Source: Antedon mediterranea (lineage: Eukaryota > Echinodermata > Crinoidea > Comatulida > Antedonidae). From it: DNA of 64,000 bases. Shown here one piece after another: positions 24,031 to 34,978 of the stretch. The position numbers and the translations under genes were made by a program. The stretch lies in NCBI RefSeq assembly GCF_964355755.1, contig NC_092673.1, positions 23,505,001 to 23,569,000 on the forward strand. The letters are read 5' to 3'. Each line of letters starts with the position of its first letter. Within the stretch, counting starts at the first letter, position 1. The notes beneath the pieces were generated by a model, which was not told the origin of the DNA, did not search any database, and saw only the letters and a list, made by a program, of their open reading frames with translations.

Positions 24031-24102
24031 GCCCCAGTGGTCTAATGGTTAGGGCAACTGCATATCAAGCAGACGGTCCGAGTTCGAGTCTCGGTTGGGG
24101 CG
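24031..24102 (+). tRNA. tRNA-like gene, anticodon ATC, array 2 copy 2
   Basis: The full seven-pair acceptor is kept (C72 present). The anticodon stem has an A-A mismatch at its base. The T arm and boxes A and B are identical to array 1. Confidence 0.6.
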
Positions 24103-24394
24103 ACTTTTTCTCATTCTCACAGATTTTCTCATCTTTATCGTTTCAAATTAATTAATTAAATTTCAGTATATCACCGGGCGGTTTAGAATTAATGTTCTTT
24201 GCCTACTGTGTTTATATATATAAAAGTATCTCTTCGGAGATCCCGCCTCGTGAATAAAAATACTGTAAGATGAGGGCGTATCAATTTGATCTCTGTTGCG
24301 CGTGTGTACAACTGAGGACTAGTGCTGTTCCGCCGTACCACGCCGAGAATGTTAAAGAGTCGCTATCCAATCGAGTTTGAACAATACCATGAAA

Positions 24395-24466
24395 GCCCCA
24401 GTGGTCTAATGGTTAGGGCAACTGCATATCAAGCAGACGGTCCGAGTTCGAGTCTCGGTTGGGGGG
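24395..24466 (+). tRNA. tRNA-like gene, anticodon ATC, array 2 copy 3 (acceptor mismatch)
   Basis: Carries the same C72-to-G change as the copy two units upstream. The fold is otherwise preserved and a T5 run follows. Confidence 0.5.
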
Positions 24467-24758
24467 ACTTTTTCTCATTCTCACAGATTTTCTCATCTTT
24501 ATCGTTTCAAATTAATTAATTAAATTTCAGTATATCACCGGGCGGTTTAGAATTAATGTTCTTTGCCAACTGTGTTTATATATATAAAAGTATCTCTTCG
24601 GAGATTCCGCCTCGTGAATAAAAATACTGTAAGATGAGGGCGTATCAATTTGATCTCTGTTGCGCGTGTGTACAACTGAGGACTAGTGCTGTTCCGCCGT
24701 ACCACGCCGAGAATGTTAAAGAGTCGCTATCCAATCGAGTTTGAACAATACCATGAAA

Positions 24759-24830
24759 GCCCCAGTGGTCTAATGGTTAGGGCAACTGCATATCAAGCAG
24801 ACGGTCCGAGTTCGAGTCTCGGTTGGGGCG
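24759..24830 (+). tRNA. tRNA-like gene, anticodon ATC, array 2 copy 4
   Basis: Acceptor C72 is present, and the 72-nt sequence equals array 2 copies 2 and 5. Its unit lead is preceded by a variant GGAGATTCCGCC where other units have GGAGATCCCGCC. Confidence 0.6.
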
Positions 24831-25122
24831 ACTTTTTCTCATTCTCACAGATTTTCTCATCTTTATCGTTTCAAATTAATTAATTAAATTTCAGTATATC
24901 ACCGGGCGGTTTAGAATTAATGTTCTTTGCCTACTGTGTTTATATATATAAAAGTATCTCTTCGGAGATCCCGCCTCGTGAATAAAAATACTGTAAGATG
25001 AGGGCGTATCAATTTGATCTCTGTTGCGCGTGTGTACAACTGAGGACTAGTGCTGTTCCGCCGTACCACGCCGAGAATGTTAAAGAGTCGCTATCCAATC
25101 GAGTTTGAACAATACCATGAAA

Positions 25123-25194
25123 GCCCCAGTGGTCTAATGGTTAGGGCAACTGCATATCAAGCAGACGGTCCGAGTTCGAGTCTCGGTTGGGGCG
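25123..25194 (+). tRNA. tRNA-like gene, anticodon ATC, array 2 copy 5
   Basis: Last unit of the array; acceptor and T arm intact, T5 terminator present. The unit then runs into (TA)n at about 25305. Confidence 0.6.
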
Positions 25195-25800
25195 ACTTTT
25201 TCTCATTCTCACAGATTTTCTCATCTTTATCGTTTCAAATTAATTAATTAAATTTCAGTATATCACCGGGCGGTTTAGAATTAATGTTCTTTGCCTAACG
25301 TGTTTATATATATATATAAGTACCTAGACCAAACCATGTTTGTGAATGTCGAAAATGAATAGTATTGTTTTAAAAATTAAGTTTGATATTAACTGGGTTT
25401 CAATAAGAATCAATCATTTTCTGAATATAAATTAACTCATTCAGGTTGTTTTAATACTGAGTTTTAACGAGGAATGAGCTTGTGAAAACCCTTCAATAAT
25501 GACGGATGCCCTGTCGTTAGTTGAAACTGGAATTGCACTCAATCATGTATAATTATGTTATTAACTTTTTGTGTGTGGTGATGAACCACCACATTTATTA
25601 ATCTCGCACAATGCAATTTAATGTATTTAACATATTCAAAATAATTACTATAATACTAATGTATCCCGGCCCCACATTATGTCATTGTAACCAGTTATCA
25701 GTTAACAGTTTGTTTCCATATTGAAGCAATTAAAGGTAAACTAGAATTTAATTCGTCACTTTGACATTATATAAGATGGCAACATTATCTTTATGTTTTA

Positions 25801-26124
25801 TCAAATGATGCCATTATGGCTATAAATGATAATATATGTAGGTATGTGCATGTTTATATAATACAATTTCACAATGTATTCAATTTCATTTTATAAATAA
25901 CAATGTGGACATGGTATTTATATAGATATACCAAATCGTATACATTGTAAATATTATCATTATCAAATGATGCCATTATGGTTGTAAATGATAATAATGT
26001 TAAAATATGCATGTTTTATATAATACAATTCGAACAATTTCAAAATGTATTTAATTTCTTTTTTATAAATAACAAAGTGGACATAATGGTATTTATATAA
26101 ATATGGCCTATACCAAATTGTAAA
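25801..26124 (+). repeat. Tandem duplication, two 162-bp units
   Basis: TCAAATGATGCCATTATGG begins both units (25801 and 25963). They share TATAATACAATT, TTTATAAATAAC and GTGGACAT with scattered differences, so the duplication is old. Confidence 0.7.
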
Positions 26125-27422
26125 TTAATGAAGAATGAGATCGATGTCAGTCCAATACCAGTGGGCGTGGTCATGCATGTAAACCTCCTATTTCAACTCC
26201 GAAATGTTTACGTCGTAATAACATATTATACAGTACAAAATCTTCATACTATAGACTGATGCATCGTTACCCATCTAAAGTATTATCGTGTTAGTACGAA
26301 TGATTAATGATTGTCGTCCTATTCCAATTTAGGCGGATTAGATAAAGCCGTTCAGACTGTTTTCCCGTTGTCATGCGTGGTTGCATGGCCATTTGTACGA
26401 GTTTCAACGGCTTCTGATTAGGATTGTGATTCACGGCGACACTGCAGTGAATAAAGTGATTATTAAAAGATTGCTATTTTTATTGACTGTCAACAACGTA
26501 CATATTACCTGTATACTGCAGTATATTGTGATTGGTACATTGGTAGATATACAATTCTATAATAAAAAATTGGAAAATAATTAGGAAACATGGCAAAATC
26601 AGCACTATTACAAGTGGTGTCGAAACAATATATAGAGATCTGATGCAACTCATTATGGTAAATGTACGTAACCTCGAAAGTTTATTATGAATGTATTAAT
26701 AAACAGCGCGTAATACTGTAATAATTGTTCTCTTCTTTATATAACAACTAATACATGTACCTGTACCGGTAATTGTCGATGCCCCCTACATCAAGTACAA
26801 CAACAGCGAATCGTTGTGCTATTCATCCATAGTTCCTGTCGTTTCTGTAAGGCTACTTTGTTTTGTTTTCAAATTGTGAAAACAGTGAAAACAATCAAAA
26901 ACAATATTATCACGATTTTTTTACAACTATTAAAATAGGATAATTTGGAAAAAAAATATTAGGAAATTAATATAGATTGATACTCCTGGTACAATATATT
27001 TTTAACTGACATTATAAATATTCTATTGTATTATTTAATAATGTTTGTTCAGTGACAAGCTATATCGGGCCCTGGGGCTTTTTAAAACTAAAACGTACAG
27101 TATTGCGATCAATGTTACACTTTAATATACATAGTCATCTACTTGTAATTGTCCAAATTGTCAGCGAGGTTCGTTTAAGTGGTAATCGATATTGATCGAT
27201 ACATTTTAACTAATTGTTGTCACATGTAATGTCCTCGATGTCCGGTGACCTTTTCAAAAGCTATCAGCATGCGTTAAACTCAGTAGATTTTGTAGATTTT
27301 TGCACTATTTTAACGCCTTTATACGCATTCAACTAATTACTTGATATTTTGATAATTAAACACCTACGCTGGTCTGTTGCCTTAAATGTGGTAGGTAGGT
27401 AGTGTAGCACATATTTGTTGCC

Positions 27423-27555
27423 GTGTCATAGGCAAATTATGTGATACAGAGTCACATGTATCATATGTGGTATCAGTCTAACCTAAGCTTAGCATAATAC
27501 AGGCGTAATATGTGATACATGTGATACTGTATTGCAGAATTTGCCTATGATAGGC
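27423..27555. repeat. Foldback element with TATCATAGGCAAATT ends
   Basis: The left arm (TCATAGGCAAATT then TGTGATACAG) pairs with the right arm (AATTTGCCTATGAT) over about 45 bases with few mismatches, leaving a central loop around 27480-27505. It is a MITE-like hairpin with no coding content. Confidence 0.65.
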
Positions 27556-28108
27556 TACATAAAATATTTGGAGATGCTGTATAGTACAGAGAATCGGGTG
27601 AATAAAATATACCTACGAAAAAAATTCTTTATTATTTTGTAATATTGGTAATTAGTTCTAATAGATGTTTAAAGTAGGTAGCACCGAATTAATAACAGAT
27701 TAATCAAAAATCATAACGGTATTTTATTTTTATGAACAATCATGTAACACTTAATTATCAATATAATATTTATATGATATATTTAAAAGCACATTTGCAA
27801 ATTGAAATTTGATAAAGACCAATTTATAATAATATAGGTCAACTAATTGCAAAGAGGTATCTCCCACCCACTGTGACCTATTTTCAATCATTTTCATTAA
27901 CCTTTAAATTATTTCGTCATCTACACAGCGGTGTAAAATATACGAATTATAATAGATTTTAAAATAACAAATATTCATAATTTAATTATTAATACACCAG
28001 CTATAAGCTTTACTTTCTTATATTCATTCAAATAAACAATTAAAAAAACGTAAACGAGATAATTTCAGATTACACTGAACATTACAGTAACACAATATTT
28101 ACGTAAAA

Positions 28109-28267
28109 GTCTTTCTACACTATCAAACTTATGTGACAGACAGAAAAATGTGATTTGCCCATATTTGGACATGATGATGTCATATCACTACCTTATTTAG
28201 GCATATCACTTCATATTTGGGCACATCACATTTTTTTTCCAAGCTAGTTTAATAGTGTAGACAAGGC
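28109..28267. mobile_element. TTAA-flanked MITE, copy 3
   Basis: Left end CTTTCTACACTATCAAACT; right end AGTTTAATAGTGTAGACAAG followed by GC and TTAA. The internal GGGCACATCAC arms are kept. Confidence 0.75.
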
Positions 28268-28573
28268 TTAAGTTATGGTAAATGAACATAAAGTTTTCAC
28301 TTGAAATCAGATTTATCGTCCTAGATTTCAAAATGTAGTTTAACCCCATGACGTCATCTTTAGTAGTAAGCTTTTCTATAATGTTTACAGAAGAAAGAAA
28401 TGTTCGATTTTGCTATTTTGTTTCTTAAGTCTTTTCTTAATCTGTATAATCATGAACTCAGCTGTGTTCGTAATTAAACAATAGAATCCAATATTTAAAA
28501 CCGTCTTGTAAAACAGAGATTAGAAAAATTCATTGAGTTGAAAAGATAAAATATTATTTAAGTTGAAATACCG

Positions 28574-28708
28574 TTTTTAGTCGCGTGCAACGCGACTCTG
28601 CAGCTCACTCTGTCGGTCGGTTGGTCGGTCGGTCCGTCCGTCGGTCGGTCGGTTGGTCGGTAAACACTAACTTAAGCACGCGACTGCGACCATGTATATG
28701 GCCTTGTT
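28574..28708 (+). mobile_element. TAGTCGCGTG hairpin element, copy 2
   Basis: Same head hairpin (AGTCGCGTGCAACGCGACT) but with CTGCAGCTCACTCTG and a longer GGTC/GGTT/GTCC microsatellite. The tail is subfamily B, with AAACACTAACTTAAG, CACGCGACTG and CATGTATATGGCCTTG. Confidence 0.75.
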
Positions 28709-29085
28709 TTTTAAAGGAGACAGACCGGAGTTAATTAGAACATTCAGGATTTCAACGAATGGAAATATTCTTTCTATTCAATGTGTACAAACAATTCAGT
28801 AGGCCTATAGTTGATTTCTTAATTGTTTAAAAGTAAATCTTTAACCAAGTAGTGCAAAGGCTATACGAGAAATAGACAGTGCTCAGATTGTTGTGACGGA
28901 GTTACAGACGGCGTATTACAAACTAGTTTTCAAGTTACCAGCCTCAGGTTATACAGTCTTATAAAACATGTTTACAAGCAGCCGTGAAATAGAACTAATA
29001 CTGAACGTTGCATCATACGGAATTAACCAATCAAATGACAAAGATATACCAATGTATATATTAAATATTATTAAGTTAATATATA

Positions 29086-29256
29086 GCCACACTATCCGAA
29101 CTACTCTTAATCTCTATTTATGTGACAAACAATATAATGCGGCCATATTGGAATATGATGATGTCATATCATTACCATATTTGGGCTTATCACTACCATA
29201 CTTGGGCATATCACACTTTTTTTTTGTCAAACTATTTTGATAGTGTAGAAAGAGCT
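29086..29256. mobile_element. TTAA-flanked MITE, degraded copy 4
   Basis: The right end CTATTTTGATAGTGTAGAAAG and the central GATGATGTCATATCATTACC are recognisable. The left end is diverged (GCCACACTATCCGAACT). The oldest copy seen. Confidence 0.6.
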
Positions 29257-29355
29257 TTACAGATTATTTGCATATTATGTCAATAATCTCAATACCTCGG
29301 TTCATCATTGTAATTGTTGATATTTTTAGATTTGCATCTGTTAAACCTGTTAATT

Positions 29356-29908
29356 AAAAGATGTATTGTCCCTTTGACTAATCCCAAAAAAATAAAAAAT
29401 AAAAGATTTCGAAAAAAGGTGGGTCATTTTGAAGTATCATAATAGTTATTAACTATCACCAAAAATTTGTCGAAAAAAAAATCATTTAACTAAAATACAG
29501 ACGTTTTTTTGTTTAAAAAATAACTTTGACTTCCAGTCAAAGTTTTCCATCAAAACATATCCCATAATGAAACGCGCTTGTTTCGCTACTATGTATGCAT
29601 ATTTCATAAAACTTCTTTACGATCTGTGTGAAAATACCTTCTCAACTGTGACGAGTTGTAAATAATCCTAATTAGCATATGCAATATGCGTACTCGTGGT
29701 TTGAAATCTTTGTTTACTTTCGCTCGCGACAATTTTCCAGACGAAATGTTATCAAACTAATTTACCTGTTATTTACGTAAACTTGTTGTTTTGGCTCGAA
29801 TTTTCGACTTAAAGTGAATAACTTTAATATTACTTTGATATGGCCAATTTAAATTTAGAATATTTTGACCATCATTTTTTTGTGTTTCAAGGGACAATAC
29901 ATCTTTAA
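29356..29908. mobile_element. Transposon with AAAGATGTATTGTCCC ends
   Basis: Inverted ends AAAAGATGTATTGTCCCTTT and AAGGGACAATACATCTTT bound a 0.55-kb non-coding unit next to TTAA-like bases. Internal motifs (CATAATAGTTAT, ACCAAAAATTTGTCGAAA) recur in the copies near 4.9 and 57.8 kb. Confidence 0.7.
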
Positions 29909-31452
29909 TGAAAATTGTTTAATAAAATCTATTTCCGAGAAATACGCAGTATTACAAGAAAAGGATGTATACATCATTTTGTTAACAATATGATTTGAGT
30001 TATCCATTGTCACTGTACGTTTCAAGACAATGACATATTTATTATGAAAAAGAATTCTTTTTTTTTATTTAACAAACGCCATAATATTTTTACGACTTAA
30101 TATAAGGACACGAATAGTCACTTTCTTAGTAAATAGGTAATATTACTTTTACGTGTTTGGTGTTTTTATTAAACTTTTATGTCATATCAAAATGTATCTA
30201 CCGTATACCTACCAACTTTTTTTCATTTGCTCATGGGGAGTCAACCGATATGATAACATCAGGTTGAACTAACTAACTACTGAAAAGAGGTTCTACATTT
30301 GATCATTATAAAATTATATTTCATGTTTTTTTTGTCATCATGATTTATGTTATACACATTTAAATTTGAAAACATTCAACACAATATTTTAAATTTGAGA
30401 TCATTTGTTTGATGTGTTTTCGTAACTCCAAAAAGGACGCCAACTACCGGGTGTTCGTAAATAATATGAAGATGCTTTTTTATTATTATGAATCTTCTTT
30501 TTTAATGCTTTTTCCAATCAATCAGCGTTACAAAAATAATGGGCAATAGTAAATTAATTTATCTAAATCAATTGAATAGCGGCCTTCTTGTAAGTATCTA
30601 AGACATTAGTACATCACCAACAATCTAAAACGAATACTTACGCGATTAATTTTAGTAAGCCATGTAGTGGATTAATGTTTATCCCTTAAACAGTCTGGGT
30701 CTTTCTTTAAATTATAAGATCATAGAGATAGTTTTATGTTTTGTGAAAGCAATGCGGCAGTTAATAACAAGATCAAAAGTGAATCCATTACCCATTAGCC
30801 TTACATTTTGATAATATTTCTGTTTATCTTATCTCTTATCGCCGTATTCTAAATACTGAAATAGTTTTTCAATTGTGTCTGGATTGAACAAGGCCATATA
30901 CATGGCTACAGTCGCGCGCGTGCGCAAATTTGAGTTAGTGTTTACCGACCGACCAATCGACCAACATAGTGAGCTGCTATAGAGTCGTGACTAAACGGTA
31001 TTTTTCTATATCTCACAAACAAAACTGTTACTACTGTAGGCCTGATCAAATTTGTCAATACAACAATCTCTCAATGATATAATGTAGACCAAATAAATAG
31101 CGTATCATTAAATCTTTATATCAGGAACTTATCAATTTTATAGGTGCGGCACCTAGTCTACGCAAGCAAATTCAATAGTAAAGTAGGGCTAAATATGGAG
31201 CCCTCTAACTTAAAACCAGCTTCCGGCGGGTTAAATTATAATTTAATTCTCTCTTACTAGAATCAAAATGCATACAAATCGGTTTTGACAGCAAAATAAG
31301 CACTAGAAGGGGCAGAGGTAGGTGTCATAATCAAACAAGCGGATATCTGATTTTGCAGAATCAATTCGTTTAGCAACTTTTCTATATGTCAAACAACTTT
31401 GTAGACAAACTCTGTTAAAACTTGTTATATCCTTACCAGCTACTGTATAAGA
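29909..31452. other. Non-coding stretch before the hAT element
   Basis: Carries hairpin element copy 3 (30887-30998); otherwise AT-rich with no recognisable gene. Confidence 0.5.
30887..30998 (-). mobile_element. TAGTCGCGTG hairpin element, copy 3
   Basis: Minus-strand subfamily B copy: AACAAGGCCATATACATGG at one edge, a CCGA microsatellite in the middle and a degraded head hairpin (GTCGTGACTAAA) at the other. Confidence 0.7.
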
Positions 31453-31642
31453 CAGGGGTGCAGCCAGCAAAGATATAAATAAAAAAAGGGGGGGGGTGTG
31501 TCAACCTTTCCCCCAACCATGGGCTGGGGGCAGGGGGCCGCCAAGGGCTTTGGCGGTCTAAGGCAATCTAGATAATTTGAATCGGTTTACGCACACATAA
31601 ATAGGACAATGTTAACACTAATAAACTGCACCAAAGAAAACA

Positions 31643-31771
31643 AACAAGGCCAACAGCCATAAGTCGCGTGCAAAAACGCATAGTGACACTGGACCGACAA
31701 ACAGACCGACAGACCGACAGACCGACCGACCGACATAGTGAACTATAAAGTCGCGTCCAGGCGACTAAAAA
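31643..31771 (-). mobile_element. TAGTCGCGTG hairpin element, copy 4, inside the hAT element
   Basis: Minus-strand subfamily A copy with GCCAACAGCCATAAGTCGCG, GCATAGTG, ACCGACAGACCGAC repeats, and TAAAGTCGCGTCCAGGCGAC. It lies within the hAT-like unit spanning 31453-32665, so it inserted later than that unit. Confidence 0.75.
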
Positions 31772-32225
31772 CAACTCTCAAGTTTCATTACAGAACATTT
31801 TTATATTCCAGGCTGCCCACAAACACTTTTTTTCTTGCTTGTTTGTTGATTTGGGTAGAGAGGCTGTAAAACTCAGAGGAGGAATTATTTCAGTTCCTCC
31901 CTTTTTACCAATAAAAAATTTACATGAAATGAACGTAGAGATGCAAAAGTTTGAAAAAAGAAATTAGAATGATAGCATGGAGTGATATTATTAAATGAGA
32001 ACCGTAAGGTTAGAGTCCATACAAGTCCAAGATGCTATCTTGGCTCCGTGTGTATGTGGGACGCTTCATACCCATCCGTATTATACGCATTACACTCGCA
32101 TATTTATCGCCTGTATGTACATACAGTATTTTGTTTAAGAATATACCTATTTTGTTCGAATGTATAGTAGGCTATATGTGATAGCTTATACATAATTCTA
32201 ATAACTAACTTCTAAATTAGTATTA

Positions 32226-32580
32226 TTCATCAGCTTCAGCAGACGTTACGGGCAGTACACATGCGATTAGAAGAAGTAAACGCTTTCGGGAACACATCAT
32301 GATCCGCTAATTTTACAATAGCTTCCGTTAAATCAACAGTCGCTTCCATCGATGAAGATCGGAATAAAGATGTTCGTGTCTTGGTAGATCATCGTACCAA
32401 AATTCATAGACTCGGGTGCTACGCCAAATATTTTAAAGCATGTGGTCTGTTATCGGCAGAAAAACGGGTTTTTAACTCGGTTTGTACATGATCAAGAAGT
32501 TGAATTGGTAATACGGTAATACTGCTCGGTAGTAATCTTCCACAGTGTCTTCAGGATGATTTGATCTGTATTGTTGTCTC
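32226..32580 (-). pseudogene. hAT transposase remnant (C-terminal part, frameshifted)
   Basis: Reading three frames on the minus strand in order gives RQQYRSNHPEDTVEDYYRAV, then VQTELKTRFSADNRPHALKY, then WYDDLPRHEHLYSDLHRWKR, then ADHDVFPKAFTSSNRMC overlapping CVLPVTSAEADE. This order matches the end of hAT transposases of the ZMYM1-like group: RSN-P-E-YYR, LDH--ELK-RF, Y-DDLP----L---L--WK and the hATC dimerisation motif LPVTSAE-ER. At least two frameshifts and stops are present and the N-terminal catalytic region is gone. It is non-functional. Confidence 0.75.
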
Positions 32581-33339
32581 ATGTTTTTATTGTTTTTCCA
32601 CAAAAAAAAAAATGTGGGGGGTGGGGGTCAGGACCCCGTGCCACCTACACCTGGCTGCGCCCCTGTTACACATTTAAAAAAAAACTTGTCATTAACTCAC
32701 AATCACTTGTTGGAACTCAATATGTGTAAGAACTTTAAGAATTAAAGTTCCAGTAGGCTTAATATGGAAAAAAGCCTCACATAGGAACTTCTATGACCGT
32801 TTAACTCCAGATGTAAATGGTAATTTGAAACGATTTAGGCTAACATCGCACATACAATTTCAGACAAGTTGATACACACATACCGAAGGTGCTAGACAAT
32901 TTGTATTGACTACAATTGTAATGTTATTGCAAAAAAAAGACCTTATATCTTTACCGTAGTCCCTTTTGTCACCGTTGTTAACACTTTTATACCCCTTTCT
33001 GATGTTTCAAACGTACTGATGGCTAATGTCTTCATTAATGGAGCATTATTGATGATTAATAGTACGTTTCAATAAACAAAAAATTATTTGTTTCACTCAT
33101 CCGTTTCGAATAATCATTAGAGTATTGTATTTGTAAATCACCTGATGTTGTTTAGATTACAATACATTTACAATTGTAGTTACCGAGTTGAAAGTAAAGT
33201 TCATTGTAGAAAGAAAGAAGGACACAACTTGTATGTATCGTAGTTTGAAATAAATGTTATTGCAATACTGTAGTATCCAAATGCCGAAGAAGATAATAGA
33301 TAGACGAAGATAAATTATATTTATATATATCAGAAGATG

Positions 33340-33500
33340 TCAGAACAATGATTGGAATGGCTAAGAAAGAATAGAACTTTAAAAACTGCGGAAAGAACAC
33401 AATCTTGAGAATTGGAAGATAAATGAAGCTACGATGGCTGGACTCTTACTAAAACTAATGTAGTCTTCCTGCTGAAATGCTATTATTGAAACGAAGATTA
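33340..33500 (+). pseudogene. Heavily decayed LINE reverse-transcriptase C-terminal relic
   Basis: One frame reads DVRTMIGMAKKE and a neighbouring frame YDGWTLTKTN. These recall the D-R-RI-MAK and YG-E-WTLTK motifs at the end of some LINE reverse transcriptases. Stops are frequent, so only a fossil is claimed. Confidence 0.35.
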
Positions 33501-34545
33501 AATGGAAATTTGAAAGAGAAAAGAAAAAAAAACAAAACCAATATTTGAACGCTTGGTATGAAAATGAAGCTGCTTGGTAAACTGTAGACTTGCAAATCTG
33601 GGCTAATCCAGAGTGATGAAAATTTCCAGAGTGATAAAAATGTCTTTGAGCAATCGTTTGAGCATGAACTTAAAAAAGAAACTATACAACAAATGTACTA
33701 ATTATTAGAACAAAATCATCTCATACACAATTAAACTATATATGCTTGATAGTAGATCAATCATTGGTATATATATATATTTGTAATGTTAAAATGTTAT
33801 GTTTTGATGAAACAGTACCAGATTTCCGCTTGCATGTTGTTGTATTCCTGTCCTAAAAATTTAAGATGGTTCCTAGAGACTTTATCTAGTATTATTCACA
33901 GAATGAATTCTTCAAAATCCAAAAAGCCATTAAAACGCAGATATTTAGGACAGATTTTCCAAATCTGTTTTTCGTTGACAAGAATGTTTGATTTATAGGC
34001 CAATATTCTTCATTTGTGCCAAAAGTTATTTATAATGTAGTAAAACCACGTGTCAGTGATGGTCAGTCATGTATTTTTATGTTCTAACGAGCATACGTTT
34101 TAAAGAACATGGCAAATGTTGAGATGTATCTGGATTTGACGACATTTATGCAATTTAAGAGCTTGTGATGTTTTTAGTATTGCTAAATCTTTCTCACTAA
34201 ATTTCAATGATACAAAGACATTATGAGGATTTTCTTTCAATCATCTCCTTTTTTATAATGTAAGACTCTAAAGAAAAATAACTGAAATGCGGGGTAGCGT
34301 AATAGTCGTGCTTGGTTGTACAACAAGTATTATAACAATTTCATTTATTTATCCACATTCATTATATTTTCTCTTTACATTGTTTCATTTTTCAGCAATA
34401 TTTCCTTACATAATTCATATACAAAAGATTATTATTTATGTTGAGTTGAGAAGAAAGGAAAGCAATCTTTTACTGTATCAAGTACTTCAAGACAGTAAAA
34501 TTGAAACGAAAACTTATGTAAATATAAAAACCAAATAAAGAAATG

Positions 34546-34605
34546 CATTTTAATGTCTGTTTTTAACATATTATTGCAAAAACAGACATTATATTTATTA
34601 AAATG
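34546..34605. repeat. Hairpin with a perfect 13-bp stem
   Basis: AATGTCTGTTTTT (34552-34564) pairs exactly with AAAAACAGACATT (34578-34590); CATTTT/AAAATG extends it after a bulge. It is likely a small foldback element, since the stem is not G+C-rich like a terminator. Confidence 0.5.
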
Positions 34606-34925
34606 TATACTTTAATAAACGATTTAATAGATTTTTGTCTCCAAGTTTTCTCGTGGCTACTTCTTCATTTACATAATATTCATTTTGTCTTTAATGTAAG
34701 AATTTCAGAGACCATATTAATGTTTTTCCAATCTCTCAACGTCTCTATCGTATACGGTATACTATTTTCAAGTATTCAGATTATATATTTTTTATTTTAC
34801 GGAGATGCCCTTAGATTATACAAAAAACAGTTAAGAGGTAAGGGTATTTTTTAAATTTATAAACTACCGTTTACACACATTTTTAAGTTGGTAGCGAACC
34901 AAGTTCATTGAGTTTCCCAACTAAA

Positions 34926-34978
34926 GCTTGGTTTCCACTGACCCCAAGGTAAAACTTCGAATTGTGTGGAAACCAACC
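34926..34978. mobile_element. TTCCCACTAG-family deletion derivative
   Basis: GCTTGGTTTCCACTGACC and GTGTGGAAACCAACC form a short hairpin whose outer bases match the family's ends. Only about 50 bp remain. Confidence 0.45.

Larger units (their letters stand above)
23511..25318 (+). repeat. Tandem array 2 of the 364-bp tRNA cassette (five units)
   Basis: Five units with a strict 364-bp period run from a (TA)n tract to a second short (TA)n at about 25305-25318. The first unit lacks the AT-rich lead and carries a 20-bp internal duplication of GTACAACTGAGGACTAGT near 23560-23598. All units share diagnostic differences from array 1: GGGCAACTGC in place of GGACATCTGC in the tRNA, and GTTGCGCGTGTG in place of GGTGTGCGTGCG. 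The two arrays have therefore been homogenised separately. Confidence 0.9.
25319..28108. other. Non-coding stretch
   Basis: Contains the 162-bp tandem duplication and the foldback at 27423. The frame at 26381-26584 is unsupported. Confidence 0.5.
31453..32665 (-). mobile_element. Internally deleted hAT transposon
   Basis: The left end CAGGGGTGCAGCCAG and right end CTGGCTGCGCCCCTG are inverted repeats of hAT type. The 1.2-kb interior holds a decayed transposase C-terminal part on the minus strand and a later hairpin-element insertion (31643-31771). G-rich bases follow both ends inward. I could not find a clean 8-bp target duplication. Confidence 0.7.

Noticed and set aside
31568-31774. Frame with repeated SVCRS motif (also at 47680-47904)
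   Set aside because: A translation of the GGTC/GTCT microsatellite in the hairpin element.
34287-34854. Two successive 83-residue hydrophobic frames
   Set aside because: Ile/Phe/Leu-rich translation of AT-rich DNA separated by a foldback; no supporting signals.
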